Positions 1-5,805 of a stretch of DNA of 12,916 nucleotides are shown piece after piece. This DNA comes from JAHCHL01 sp964546835 (GTDB taxonomy: Bacteria; Armatimonadota; Fimbriimonadia; Fimbriimonadales; ATM1). How positions within the stretch are numbered: the first letter of the stretch is position 1; the number at the start of each line of letters is the position of its first letter. The notes under the pieces were generated by a model. That model searched no databases. It was not told the origin of the DNA and saw nothing but the letters and a program-made list of their open reading frames with translations. Made by a program: the position numbers and the translations under genes. The stretch is taken from the NCBI GenBank assembly GCA_964546835.1, contig CAZJKW010000053.1, forward strand, positions 1 to 12,916, in the 5' to 3' direction.

Positions 1-489
1 TTTTCGGATAATTCCATTCCTTACAAACCAAAGTTTTCCACTTTCAGATACATTGCTTATGTTTATGTTGCATCCAATATATCCAGCGCGTACTGCCGTC
101 GAACTGAGCGGATTTCTTTTAATAACACAAGACTCAGTTACAAAAAATGATGGAATCATCAATAAATTACTTACCATCCAATTTTCTGAGTAATTCAGAA
201 GAACCAAATTTGGAACATTGTCACCCTTAATATGCCTTAACATTGTATTGTATTCGCCATCAAGAATAATTGACTTTAATTTCTTGAGCGATTTCAATTG
301 ATAAACCGATGAACAACCTGTACATTCAAAATCAATTGCCGGATTATTTGGTCGAAATGATCGAATAACTCCTTGCGGACAGATTGGACAGTAAAAATTT
401 TCTTGCGTCCAAGCCTCAGTTCGAACTCTTACAATCTGACTTGGACTTTTGTAGTCCGTTCCAAGGGTCGTATCAATTTGAAGATTCAT
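1..489 (-). CDS. dpnI: DpnI-family methyl-directed restriction endonuclease (GmATC-cutting), partial at 3' end
   Basis: I translated this frame by hand: 163 codons from the ATG at 489 run open off the window edge. The protein lines up without gaps, as I remember it, with Streptococcus pneumoniae DpnI, the Type IIM enzyme that cuts G6mATC and protects cells against Dam-methylated foreign DNA. Visible matches are four zinc-ligand cysteines (34, 37, 56, 59; YCPIC and CTGC), Asp53 of the PD-(D/E)XK nuclease, and the later block RAGYIGCNI (135-143). The catalytic Glu64 of DpnI is Gln here (QLK, 64-66), while Lys66 is kept. The start matches the DpnI N-terminus. No Shine-Dalgarno is visible. The C-terminal winged-helix domain, which also reads methylated DNA, would lie outside the window. 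GC is about 36% by hand count over 1-480 against roughly 43-48% in sampled neighbouring rows, suggesting horizontal transfer. Confidence 0.93.
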   Translation of the reverse strand, partial: MNLQIDTTLGTDYKSPSQIVRVRTEAWTQENFYCPICPQGVIRSFRPNNPAIDFECTGCSSVYQLKSLKKLKSIILDGEYNTMLRHIKGDNVPNLVLLNYSENWMVSNLLMIPSFFVTESCVIKRNPLSSTAVRAGYIGCNINISNVSESGKLWFVRNGIIRK

Positions 490-495
490 TGTTTG

Positions 496-501
496 ATGCT
501 A
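496..501 (-). promoter_or_regulatory. Possible -10 element (TAGCAT) of the dpnI-like gene, leaderless layout
   Basis: On the minus strand TAGCAT ends six bases before the ATG at 489, so transcription would start at the start codon itself. It fits the TANNNT form seen at leaderless genes. I found no convincing -35 hexamer. The call rests on spacing and on similar arrangements elsewhere in this window. Confidence 0.3.
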
Positions 502-523
502 GGCTGATCCTACCCCCATCACC

Positions 524-529
524 CATAAT
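524..529 (+). promoter_or_regulatory. Possible -10 element (CATAAT) of the APH-family gene, leaderless layout
   Basis: CATAAT matches TATAAT at five of six positions and ends six bases before the TTG at 536. There is no Shine-Dalgarno. The 9-mer CCATAATCA around it recurs at 9822-9830, five to six bases from another start codon. No -35 is evident. The 46-base divergent gap also holds one GATC (506-509). Confidence 0.35.
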
Positions 530-535
530 CAACCC

Positions 536-1441
536 TTGAACCGCGAAGCCCAAATCAAACAAGCAATCGAAACCCAAGTTCCAAATTCTCAAATCCTAAG
601 AATATGGCAACTTCACGGTGGTATGTCCGCAGAGTTATTCGGCGTCGAATTCCACTCAGCGGAGTACGGTCTAACAAAGTGGGTCGCGCGTTTTCCATCT
701 CCATATGTTCGCAAACTGTTTAATGACCCGGCAACGCACGAATTCAACGTCCTAAAAGCAGTCTGTTCGGTCAATCTTCCCGCACCGCCGCCAATAATGG
801 TTTCGTCTGCGCCCGATGGAAACTTTTTTTTCATGTCTTATCTACCGGGAGCCGCGACCGCTAACCCAAAAAATCACGAAGATTACATCACCCAATTTGC
901 TCAAATGCTCGCCCGCATTCACCGGACCAATGTCAAAAACGGCAAGTTCGACTTCTTGCCAAAAAACAAACCCCGATTTGTACAAGAACGTACGCAACTA
1001 AACAAAGAACTGATGGAGCACGAGGTAACTCAAAAAGTCGAAGAATTGGGATACAGCGCAAGCGACAAAACGGTTTTACGCCACGGCGATTTTTGGCCCG
1101 GAAACCTTTTAGTTTCTGACGAAAAAATCAGCGGAGTCGTGGATTGGGAAAACGCCCTAATCGGTCCTGCACTTGCAGACCTTGCCATTTCTCGGTTAGA
1201 TATCTACTGGGTGTTTGGTAGGGAAGCGATGGAGTCTTTCACTGACCAATATCTCCGACTTCTTCCGCAATCAACCCATGACCTAACATATTGGGACCTT
1301 CGCGCCGCCCTACGCCCAATGTCCAATCTGAAAGAATGGGTGGGACCTTATGCTTCGTTGGGCAAACCGGACATGACCTTCGAGCATATGCAAAACGTAT
1401 TGCTTGAATTCACCGAGGCGGCACTCAGCCGCGATTCCTAA
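536..1441 (+). CDS. APH-family (aminoglycoside phosphotransferase / choline kinase-like) phosphotransferase
   Basis: The 301-residue protein has the protein-kinase-like fold of the APH family (PF01636), which moves the ATP gamma-phosphate to a small hydroxylated substrate. A Gly-rich loop region (GGMSAELFG, 28-36) is followed by the catalytic Brenner motif HGDFWPGN (His183, Asp185, Asn190) and the metal-binding DWE (Asp203-Glu205). The family covers antibiotic, choline, fructosamine and homoserine kinases, so the substrate cannot be named; an environmental copy need not confer resistance. The TTG at 536 is the only reasonable start, since the next in-frame Met (30) lies inside the Gly-rich loop. 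It has no Shine-Dalgarno but a CATAAT six bases upstream. It diverges from the dpnI-like gene across 46 bases; a functional link is not shown. Confidence 0.85.
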   Translation: MNREAQIKQAIETQVPNSQILRIWQLHGGMSAELFGVEFHSAEYGLTKWVARFPSPYVRKLFNDPATHEFNVLKAVCSVNLPAPPPIMVSSAPDGNFFFMSYLPGAATANPKNHEDYITQFAQMLARIHRTNVKNGKFDFLPKNKPRFVQERTQLNKELMEHEVTQKVEELGYSASDKTVLRHGDFWPGNLLVSDEKISGVVDWENALIGPALADLAISRLDIYWVFGREAMESFTDQYLRLLPQSTHDLTYWDLRAALRPMSNLKEWVGPYASLGKPDMTFEHMQNVLLEFTEAALSRDS

Positions 1442-1454
1442 AGGATTTTCCCCA

Positions 1455-1482
1455 GTATTTTTACTAGATCTTAAAAAAATAC
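1455..1482. repeat. AT-rich inverted repeat downstream of the APH-family gene
   Basis: GTATTTTT (1455-1462) is mirrored by AAAAATAC (1475-1482) around a 12-base loop that contains AGATCT. The stem is AT-rich and has no GC core, so it is a poor intrinsic terminator, although its T and A runs could act weakly in either direction at the end of the upstream gene. It lies just before the promoter of the next gene. Confidence 0.3.
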
Positions 1483-1483
1483 C

Positions 1484-1514
1484 CTGACAAATGAGCTTCT
1501 CGAGTACTTATAGT
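1484..1514 (+). promoter_or_regulatory. Candidate promoter of the small HTH regulator
   Basis: CTGACA (1484-1489) resembles a -35 box and TATAGT (1509-1514) a -10 box with a 19-base spacer, which is longer than ideal. A second -10-like hexamer, TATACT, sits at 1514-1519 but has no matching -35. Either would start transcription about 20-25 bases before the ATG, in front of the strong ribosome binding site. Confidence 0.4.
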
Positions 1515-1534
1515 ATACTGATGTCTACTATAAG
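1507..1534. promoter_or_regulatory. Perfect 9-bp inverted repeat, probable operator
   Basis: CTTATAGTA (1507-1515) is the exact reverse complement of TACTATAAG (1526-1534), separated by ten bases. Half-site starts are 19 bases apart, about two helical turns, as for a dimeric DNA-binding protein. The left arm covers the -10 candidate TATAGT, and the right arm overlaps the first bases of the Shine-Dalgarno. The left arm lies upstream of the likely transcription start, so a DNA operator is more plausible than an mRNA hairpin. Autoregulation by the downstream HTH protein is an inference. Confidence 0.5.
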
Positions 1535-1538
1535 GAGG
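1532..1538 (+). promoter_or_regulatory. Strong Shine-Dalgarno AAGGAGG
   Basis: AAGGAGG lies five bases before the ATG at 1544 and fixes that start over the second in-frame ATG at 1559. It is the best ribosome binding site in the window, where most genes have none. Confidence 0.85.
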
Positions 1539-1543
1539 ACAAG

Positions 1544-1969
1544 ATGAAGTACCTAACCATGAATGAGCAAGCCGACAAGTTCCTTCGTAAAGTCGAAAGA
1601 AGCAAAGAATATCCCGCCTATACGGATGCGGCCTTTTTTGTGAAATGCAGGAGGGGATCAAGGGCCCCGGCATTCCTGCCAAATAAATGCCCCGAAGCCG
1701 ACGTACTTAAGGAACGAGAATGGGTTCAGACGGTGATCCAAGCCAAATTGACTCCATGTCAATTCAACGTCCTTTGTGCCAGATTCCGTGGGTTTGGTTG
1801 GACCGAAATTGCGAGGGCGCTCGGAAAATCGCGGCAAACGGCACTGCAAATTTTTCACACTGCAATTAGAAAGTTCAAAAAATCGCTTCAGCAAAACAGA
1901 TTTCGAGGGCTGTACCAAATCTACAAATCGGAGGTGAATCGGTTCACTGCATCAAAATTTGCGTATTAA
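1544..1969 (+). CDS. Small DNA-binding protein with sigma-70 region-4-like helix-turn-helix
   Basis: The 141-residue protein has an N-terminal part I do not recognise (1-65) and then a block shaped like sigma-70 region 4: LTPCQFNVLCARF (69-81), G-W-TEIARALGKS (85-96) and the recognition-helix stretch around RQTALQIFHTAIRKF (97-111). Full sigma factors also need region 2, which is absent, so this is more likely a small transcription regulator or region-4-only protein than a working sigma factor. It has a strong Shine-Dalgarno and its own promoter with a palindrome, suggesting autoregulation. Its stop TAA (1967-1969) overlaps the stop of the convergent lptD-like gene through a shared TTAA. Its target genes are unknown. 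Confidence 0.75.
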   Translation: MKYLTMNEQADKFLRKVERSKEYPAYTDAAFFVKCRRGSRAPAFLPNKCPEADVLKEREWVQTVIQAKLTPCQFNVLCARFRGFGWTEIARALGKSRQTALQIFHTAIRKFKKSLQQNRFRGLYQIYKSEVNRFTASKFAY

Positions 1970-3537
1970 CGGGATTGAGATCGCTTTGACAACGCTTCCA
2001 AGAGTTTGTCAGCGCGTAATTCAACACCAAAGGTAAGAGTTCCGGGAAATTTTCGATAAGTAACAAACGCTTTGACCGATCGAATCACTTGACCGATGGC
2101 AATTTCATAATCGTAAAGTGATTCACGGTCAAAATCGTACTTAAAGAGCAAGGACAAATCGGTAGGCTTCCAACGAAAATCAAAACGCATATGCATGGCT
2201 TTTGAGGAATAAAGTTGATCGGCAATGAAGTCGGGTGTTCCGTAAGTTTCGGCTTGAAAATATCCAATGGATGAAAGAAAAATGTCATTGGGTTGAAAAT
2301 CAATTCCAAACTGCGGTCGAATCCATCCGTAATGGGATTCACTTCCAAAAAACATGGCAGCGTCGGTTCTAATCCGAAAATTCAAAGTGTCGCTAATCGG
2401 AACTTGAAACAATCCAAAAACGGCGTACAAATCATAACGATGAATGACATTTGATGTTGCAATGTCTTCAACTTCGCCAAATCGCAAAGACACGTCGCCA
2501 ACAATGGGACCAATTTTGCCGCCAAATTCCGTTCCAACGTACCATTCTCGGTCCAGTTTTTCAGAACCATCGAGTCTGGCGCGGGTTGAATTGCGAGTGG
2601 ATCTTCCCGCAAAAACCAATGCACGATTTTGGCTAAGAAGCGATAGTTCTTTTTCCTGATTTTCAATTTGAACATTGTCCAAATGACTTTCAAGAAATCG
2701 TTCACCGTCCAAATTTTGAATTCGGATCGGATCTCTTAAGTCCGAATCACTTCGCGGTAACAAGCTGTAAACAAGCTGAGTGTTAACTTTCGGTACGCCG
2801 GATAACTTGGCCCTCTGTTCGTACAAAAAAGTAGTGCGATTTCCAATCGGTGTACCGTAATTGATTCGATATCCAAGAGAAAAATTTTCATCAAGAACGG
2901 GATATGGCGTAGGAATGCCGCCGCTTTGGGGTCGAAGCGACACCATAAAAAACGGTAAGGGAATTCGAAAATTTTTGCCTAACAAAAGGGATGCCGATTT
3001 TGCATTGACTTTGTCTCCTGGGACTAATGTCAGTTCTTTGAATTGCAATTGATAATCCGGGTTTTTGAGTTGACTATTGGTCGCAGTTGCATTTTTCAAA
3101 ACCCACTTACCGGGAGTCATGGTTAACTCATCCGCATTGAATCTTGCTTCGTATGCATTGCCGTCAATCCCGATGGCAACGCCGGAGCGAACTTTTCGTT
3201 CGCCGGATTTTGGATCTACTTCAAAATAGATCCGAACTTCTTTTGCGGACAGGGTTCCAATTGGGTCTTCAATCAAGACGCCAGTGGAGAATTTTGCTAT
3301 GCCATTCTTTTCATCCAAGATGGCTTCGGCACAATGTAATTTGGTTTCTTTGTAACTGCCAACAACGTTTCCGCGCATCGTGTGAACCAGTTTTTCGGCA
3401 GACCACTCCAACTCGTCGGCTTCAATAATCATGTCGCCGGAAACGAATCTGGGACGTTGGCTAATTGCAGGTTGTTGAGTCAATCCGAGTTGGAACGGAA
3501 TCTGCGGTGGCAGAAACAGTTCAAAGCCGGAAATCAT
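1966..3537 (-). CDS. LptD/OstA-like outer-membrane LPS assembly protein
   Basis: The 523-residue protein resembles LptD: an OstA-like beta-jellyroll near residues 33-170 (starting MIIEADELEW, with MRGNVVG and the HCAEAILD step typical of LptA/LptD) followed by a beta-barrel-like region rich in alternating hydrophobic and polar strands with aromatic ends. LptD places lipopolysaccharide in the outer leaflet, so the cell is probably diderm. E. coli LptD has 784 residues, so this is a short form. Oddly, I see no normal signal peptide: the N-terminus has no basic residues and is rich in Pro. The start cannot move upstream because an in-frame TAA lies four codons before the ATG. There is no Shine-Dalgarno; TAAACT lies six bases before the ATG. 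It is the last gene of the hscA-led trio. Confidence 0.72.
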   Translation of the reverse strand: MISGFELFLPPQIPFQLGLTQQPAISQRPRFVSGDMIIEADELEWSAEKLVHTMRGNVVGSYKETKLHCAEAILDEKNGIAKFSTGVLIEDPIGTLSAKEVRIYFEVDPKSGERKVRSGVAIGIDGNAYEARFNADELTMTPGKWVLKNATATNSQLKNPDYQLQFKELTLVPGDKVNAKSASLLLGKNFRIPLPFFMVSLRPQSGGIPTPYPVLDENFSLGYRINYGTPIGNRTTFLYEQRAKLSGVPKVNTQLVYSLLPRSDSDLRDPIRIQNLDGERFLESHLDNVQIENQEKELSLLSQNRALVFAGRSTRNSTRARLDGSEKLDREWYVGTEFGGKIGPIVGDVSLRFGEVEDIATSNVIHRYDLYAVFGLFQVPISDTLNFRIRTDAAMFFGSESHYGWIRPQFGIDFQPNDIFLSSIGYFQAETYGTPDFIADQLYSSKAMHMRFDFRWKPTDLSLLFKYDFDRESLYDYEIAIGQVIRSVKAFVTYRKFPGTLTFGVELRADKLLEALSKRSQSR

Positions 3538-3539
3538 AT

Positions 3540-3555
3540 GCGCAGTTTACTGCGC
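3540..3555. repeat. GC-rich inverted repeat two bases before the lptD-like start
   Basis: GCGCAGT (3540-3546) and ACTGCGC (3549-3555) are reverse complements around two bases. It fills half of the 31-base gap between the DUF5658-like gene and the lptD-like gene. As RNA read from upstream it would form a short hairpin against the start codon; as DNA it could be an operator that contains the putative -10 TAAACT (3544-3549, minus). Confidence 0.5.
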
Positions 3556-3568
3556 CACCAAGCAAGAA

Positions 3569-3874
3569 CTACGAATGAGCGACGATTACCCACGATGCCC
3601 AAATCGCAAGGTAAGCAATGCCGCCAAATGTGCTGGCTTTGATAACGAACTTCTCATCCGTCTTTCGGTACCACTGGAGCACCATGAATGCGGCGACCAA
3701 GGTCGCCCCTTTGATCAAAATGAAGGTGAAAGGATGATGTTCGAGGAGCGGCCGCATCAATGGGTTCAACTCTTCAATTAGGCCATACGAATACAGAACA
3801 GCAGTTGAAACCAGGTCCACGATGCCAACGAGCATTAGGAAAATCAGGGCGCGGGGCGGTTTGGCTAGGAGCAC
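3569..3874 (-). CDS. Small inner-membrane protein, DUF5658-like
   Basis: This 101-residue protein has a GTG start and three hydrophobic segments, about residues 8-28, 50-63 and 82-98, separated by charged stretches. The block DLVSTAVLYSYG followed by EELNPLMRPLL fits the DUF5658 family (Asp, Thr and a Glu-x-x-Asn-Pro-Leu-Met motif), whose function is unknown. It sits 30 bases after hscA, in the same reading frame as the hscA stop, and 31 bases before the lptD-like gene, so the three are likely co-transcribed. No Shine-Dalgarno precedes the GTG; an in-frame ATT just before it is a less likely start. Confidence 0.65.
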   Translation of the reverse strand: MLLAKPPRALIFLMLVGIVDLVSTAVLYSYGLIEELNPLMRPLLEHHPFTFILIKGATLVAAFMVLQWYRKTDEKFVIKASTFGGIAYLAIWASWVIVAHS

Positions 3875-3904
3875 AATGTTTAGGCAGCAATTTTCATGCC
3901 AAAT

Positions 3905-5698
3905 CTACGATTTGAGAGTGGATTCAAGAACTTGGTTCATTGCCGATTCAACAAGCGGCTCTCCTGCTTTCTCCATTTGCTCAATCGCCGACCGGATTGT
4001 CGCGAAATCTTGGGTCTCAACGGCTAACTTCAAAGTTTGCTGAGCCACTTCGGCTTTGCCAAAATCATCCGGCGAAACCAAATCCTTTTGTGAAGCAAGA
4101 AGTTTGCCAACATGGCGGAGAAGCGTTTCTGCTTCCGTAATGGCTTCTGATAACATGCGCTCACGAAAGTCGGATTCTGCATTTTCAAAGGAGTCGCGGA
4201 CCATTTTGTCAACCTGTGATTCCGTCAATCCATAACTTGGCATCACGTCAATTTCAGCACGTTGTCCGCTCATTTGTTCAAATGCAGTGACTTGAAGAAT
4301 TCCGTTTTCATCCACTTGAAACGTCACTTCAACGCGAGGTCTTCCCGCAGGCATTGGAGGAATGCCTCGCAATTGAAAACGTGCGAGACTCCTGCAGTCT
4401 TTTGCCATTTCACGCTCTCCTTGAACAACGTGCAAATCAACGGTGGTTTGGTTATCTACGGGAGTACTGAATAGACTTGAAGCTGACGCGGGAATGGTGC
4501 TGTTTCTGAAAATCAGTTTTTCCGCCGCACCACCGTACGCTTCGATACCAAGAGAAAGCGGTATGACATCAAGCAAGAGCAAGTCGGTTCTTGCGCCACT
4601 CATGATATCGGCTTGAACCGCCGCTCCAAGAGCGACAACTTCTTGCGGATCCAAAGTGCAAAGGGGCTCTTTCTGAAACAGATCTTTTACTCGTTTTTGA
4701 ACTTGCGGGACGCGAGTAGATCCGCCGACCAAAACCACATGGTCAATTTGATTCGGTTGTAGCCCGGCATCTTGCAATGCTTGCTTTGTAGGTTCGATGG
4801 TTTTTGCTAAAACGGTGTCAATGAGTTTTTCAAAGTCGGTACGTGTTAATTCCAAATCAAATGAAAGATTTTTGTTTCGGATTTTGATTACCGTTAAATC
4901 TTGGTTTGACAATGCAATTTTTGCGCGTTCGGCTTCCAAGCGAATGGCTTGCATTAACTCAGGATCTTCTTTGGCGTTAATATTCTGATTTCTTAAAGTC
5001 TGAGTAACTTGGTCAACAAGTACCCGGTCGAAATCATCGCCACCGAGGTGAGTGTCACCATTCGTGCTAAGAACTTGGAATACACCATCTCTTACGCTAA
5101 GAACACTAATGTCAAAAGTGCCTCCACCCAAATCAAAAACCGCAATCTTTCCTTGTTGTAACTCTCCTAATCCATAAGCAAGTGCGGCTGCGGTCGGTTC
5201 ATTAACTAATCTCCGTATTTTGATTCCGGCGATTTTCCCTGCGTCGCGGGTTGCTTGTCTTTGGGCATCATTAAAGTAAGCAGGCACGGTTACAACGGCT
5301 TCGGTTATCTGAATTCCGAGTGCTTTTTCTGCGCGTTCGCGCAGAGTTTTTAAAACGTGTGCGGCGACTTCGGGTGGTGTAACCAGTTTGCCACCGGCTT
5401 CGATATGAACAACCGATTCATGCAAATCGCTTAACTTATAGCCGAGATAACTGCGCTCATCTTGTACGTCCGCCAGACCACGCCCCATCAGGCGTTTGGA
5501 ACTGTAAACGGTGTCCAAGTGCCGTTCCACCATATGAAGTCTCGCTGCTTCGCCCACCGTAATCTGGTCTCCGAAATGCACAATGCTTGGTAGTAGAGGG
5601 TTGCCGTTTTCATCTCGGACGACTTCAGGAATGCCGTTTTTGGTGACGGCTATTAAACTGTTGGTAGTGCCCAAGTCGATTCCGACAATATTTTGCAT
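3905..5698 (-). CDS. hscA: HscA-like Hsp70 chaperone (Fe-S cluster assembly type)
   Basis: The 597-residue protein is a complete Hsp70: phosphate-1 motif GIDLGTTNS (6-14), AVVTVPAYFNDAQR (134-147), DLGGGTFDIS (189-198), VLVGGSTRVP (322-331), the interdomain linker LLLL (373-376), substrate domain and helical lid. Details favour HscA over DnaK. SKRLMGRGLADVQ (67-79) and especially DCRSLARFQLRGIPPMPAG (434-452) and PSYGLT (487-492) match HscA, where DnaK has a different sequence before the GIP motif. HscA loads Fe-S clusters from the IscU scaffold with HscB. Neither iscU, hscB nor fdx is in the window. The start lacks a Shine-Dalgarno; TAAACT ends 11 bases before it. It leads a tight trio with the DUF5658-like and lptD-like genes. 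A DnaK paralogue with another client remains possible. Confidence 0.8.
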   Translation of the reverse strand: MQNIVGIDLGTTNSLIAVTKNGIPEVVRDENGNPLLPSIVHFGDQITVGEAARLHMVERHLDTVYSSKRLMGRGLADVQDERSYLGYKLSDLHESVVHIEAGGKLVTPPEVAAHVLKTLRERAEKALGIQITEAVVTVPAYFNDAQRQATRDAGKIAGIKIRRLVNEPTAAALAYGLGELQQGKIAVFDLGGGTFDISVLSVRDGVFQVLSTNGDTHLGGDDFDRVLVDQVTQTLRNQNINAKEDPELMQAIRLEAERAKIALSNQDLTVIKIRNKNLSFDLELTRTDFEKLIDTVLAKTIEPTKQALQDAGLQPNQIDHVVLVGGSTRVPQVQKRVKDLFQKEPLCTLDPQEVVALGAAVQADIMSGARTDLLLLDVIPLSLGIEAYGGAAEKLIFRNSTIPASASSLFSTPVDNQTTVDLHVVQGEREMAKDCRSLARFQLRGIPPMPAGRPRVEVTFQVDENGILQVTAFEQMSGQRAEIDVMPSYGLTESQVDKMVRDSFENAESDFRERMLSEAITEAETLLRHVGKLLASQKDLVSPDDFGKAEVAQQTLKLAVETQDFATIRSAIEQMEKAGEPLVESAMNQVLESTLKS

Positions 5699-5709
5699 GG
5701 ATAAATATC

Positions 5710-5715
5710 AGTTTA
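5710..5715 (-). promoter_or_regulatory. Possible -10 element (TAAACT) of hscA
   Basis: TAAACT on the minus strand ends 11 bases before the ATG at 5698. The 9-mer CAGTTTACT (plus strand, 5709-5717) recurs at 3543-3551, where its TAAACT is six bases before the lptD-like start. No clear -35 was found. Confidence 0.25.
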
Positions 5716-5745
5716 CTTGGAAGGGAGATTTGGACGAAAATTCAG

Positions 5746-5770
5746 CGAACACCCAAGAATTGCCTGTTCG
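5746..5770. repeat. Spaced inverted repeat upstream of the lipoprotein gene
   Basis: CGAACA (5746-5751) and TGTTCG (5765-5770) are reverse complements with 13 bases between them; half-site starts are 19 bases apart. It lies two bases upstream of TATACT (5773-5778), a -10-like hexamer for the lipoprotein gene, and could be an operator in this 107-base divergent gap. Six-base arms can occur by chance. Confidence 0.3.
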
Positions 5771-5772
5771 TC

Positions 5773-5778
5773 TATACT
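5773..5778 (+). promoter_or_regulatory. Possible -10 element (TATACT) of the lipoprotein gene
   Basis: TATACT matches the -10 consensus at five of six positions, 27 bases before the TTG start at 5806. This leaves room for a short leader carrying the GGAGG ribosome binding site. No matching -35 is visible at 16-18 bases upstream. Confidence 0.35.
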
Positions 5779-5792
5779 AAAAACTGCCGATT

Positions 5793-5797
5793 GGAGG
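5793..5797 (+). promoter_or_regulatory. Shine-Dalgarno GGAGG that sets the lipoprotein start
   Basis: GGAGG lies eight bases before the TTG at 5806. The in-frame TTG at 5791 overlaps it and the one at 5800 is only two bases away, so 5806 is the best start. The resulting N-terminus begins Met-Lys-Phe-Leu-Lys, as expected for a signal peptide. Confidence 0.7.
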
Positions 5798-5805
5798 CCT
5801 TGATT

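Noticed and set aside
536..1441. Calling the APH-family kinase an antibiotic-resistance gene
   Set aside because: The fold and catalytic motifs are shared with choline, homoserine and fructosamine kinases, and nothing in the sequence shows an antibiotic substrate.
1451..1486. Intrinsic terminator after the APH-family gene
   Set aside because: The stem is almost all A-T with an uneven match at its base; it is listed as a repeat and not as a terminator.
1544..1969. Calling the small regulator an ECF sigma factor
   Set aside because: Only a region-4-like helix-turn-helix is visible; there is no region 2 for core and -10 binding.
1..1969. A dpnI-kinase-HTH defence island acting as one system
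   Set aside because: The genes have separate promoters and different base composition, and no evidence links the kinase or regulator to restriction; co-occurrence in other genomes would be needed.
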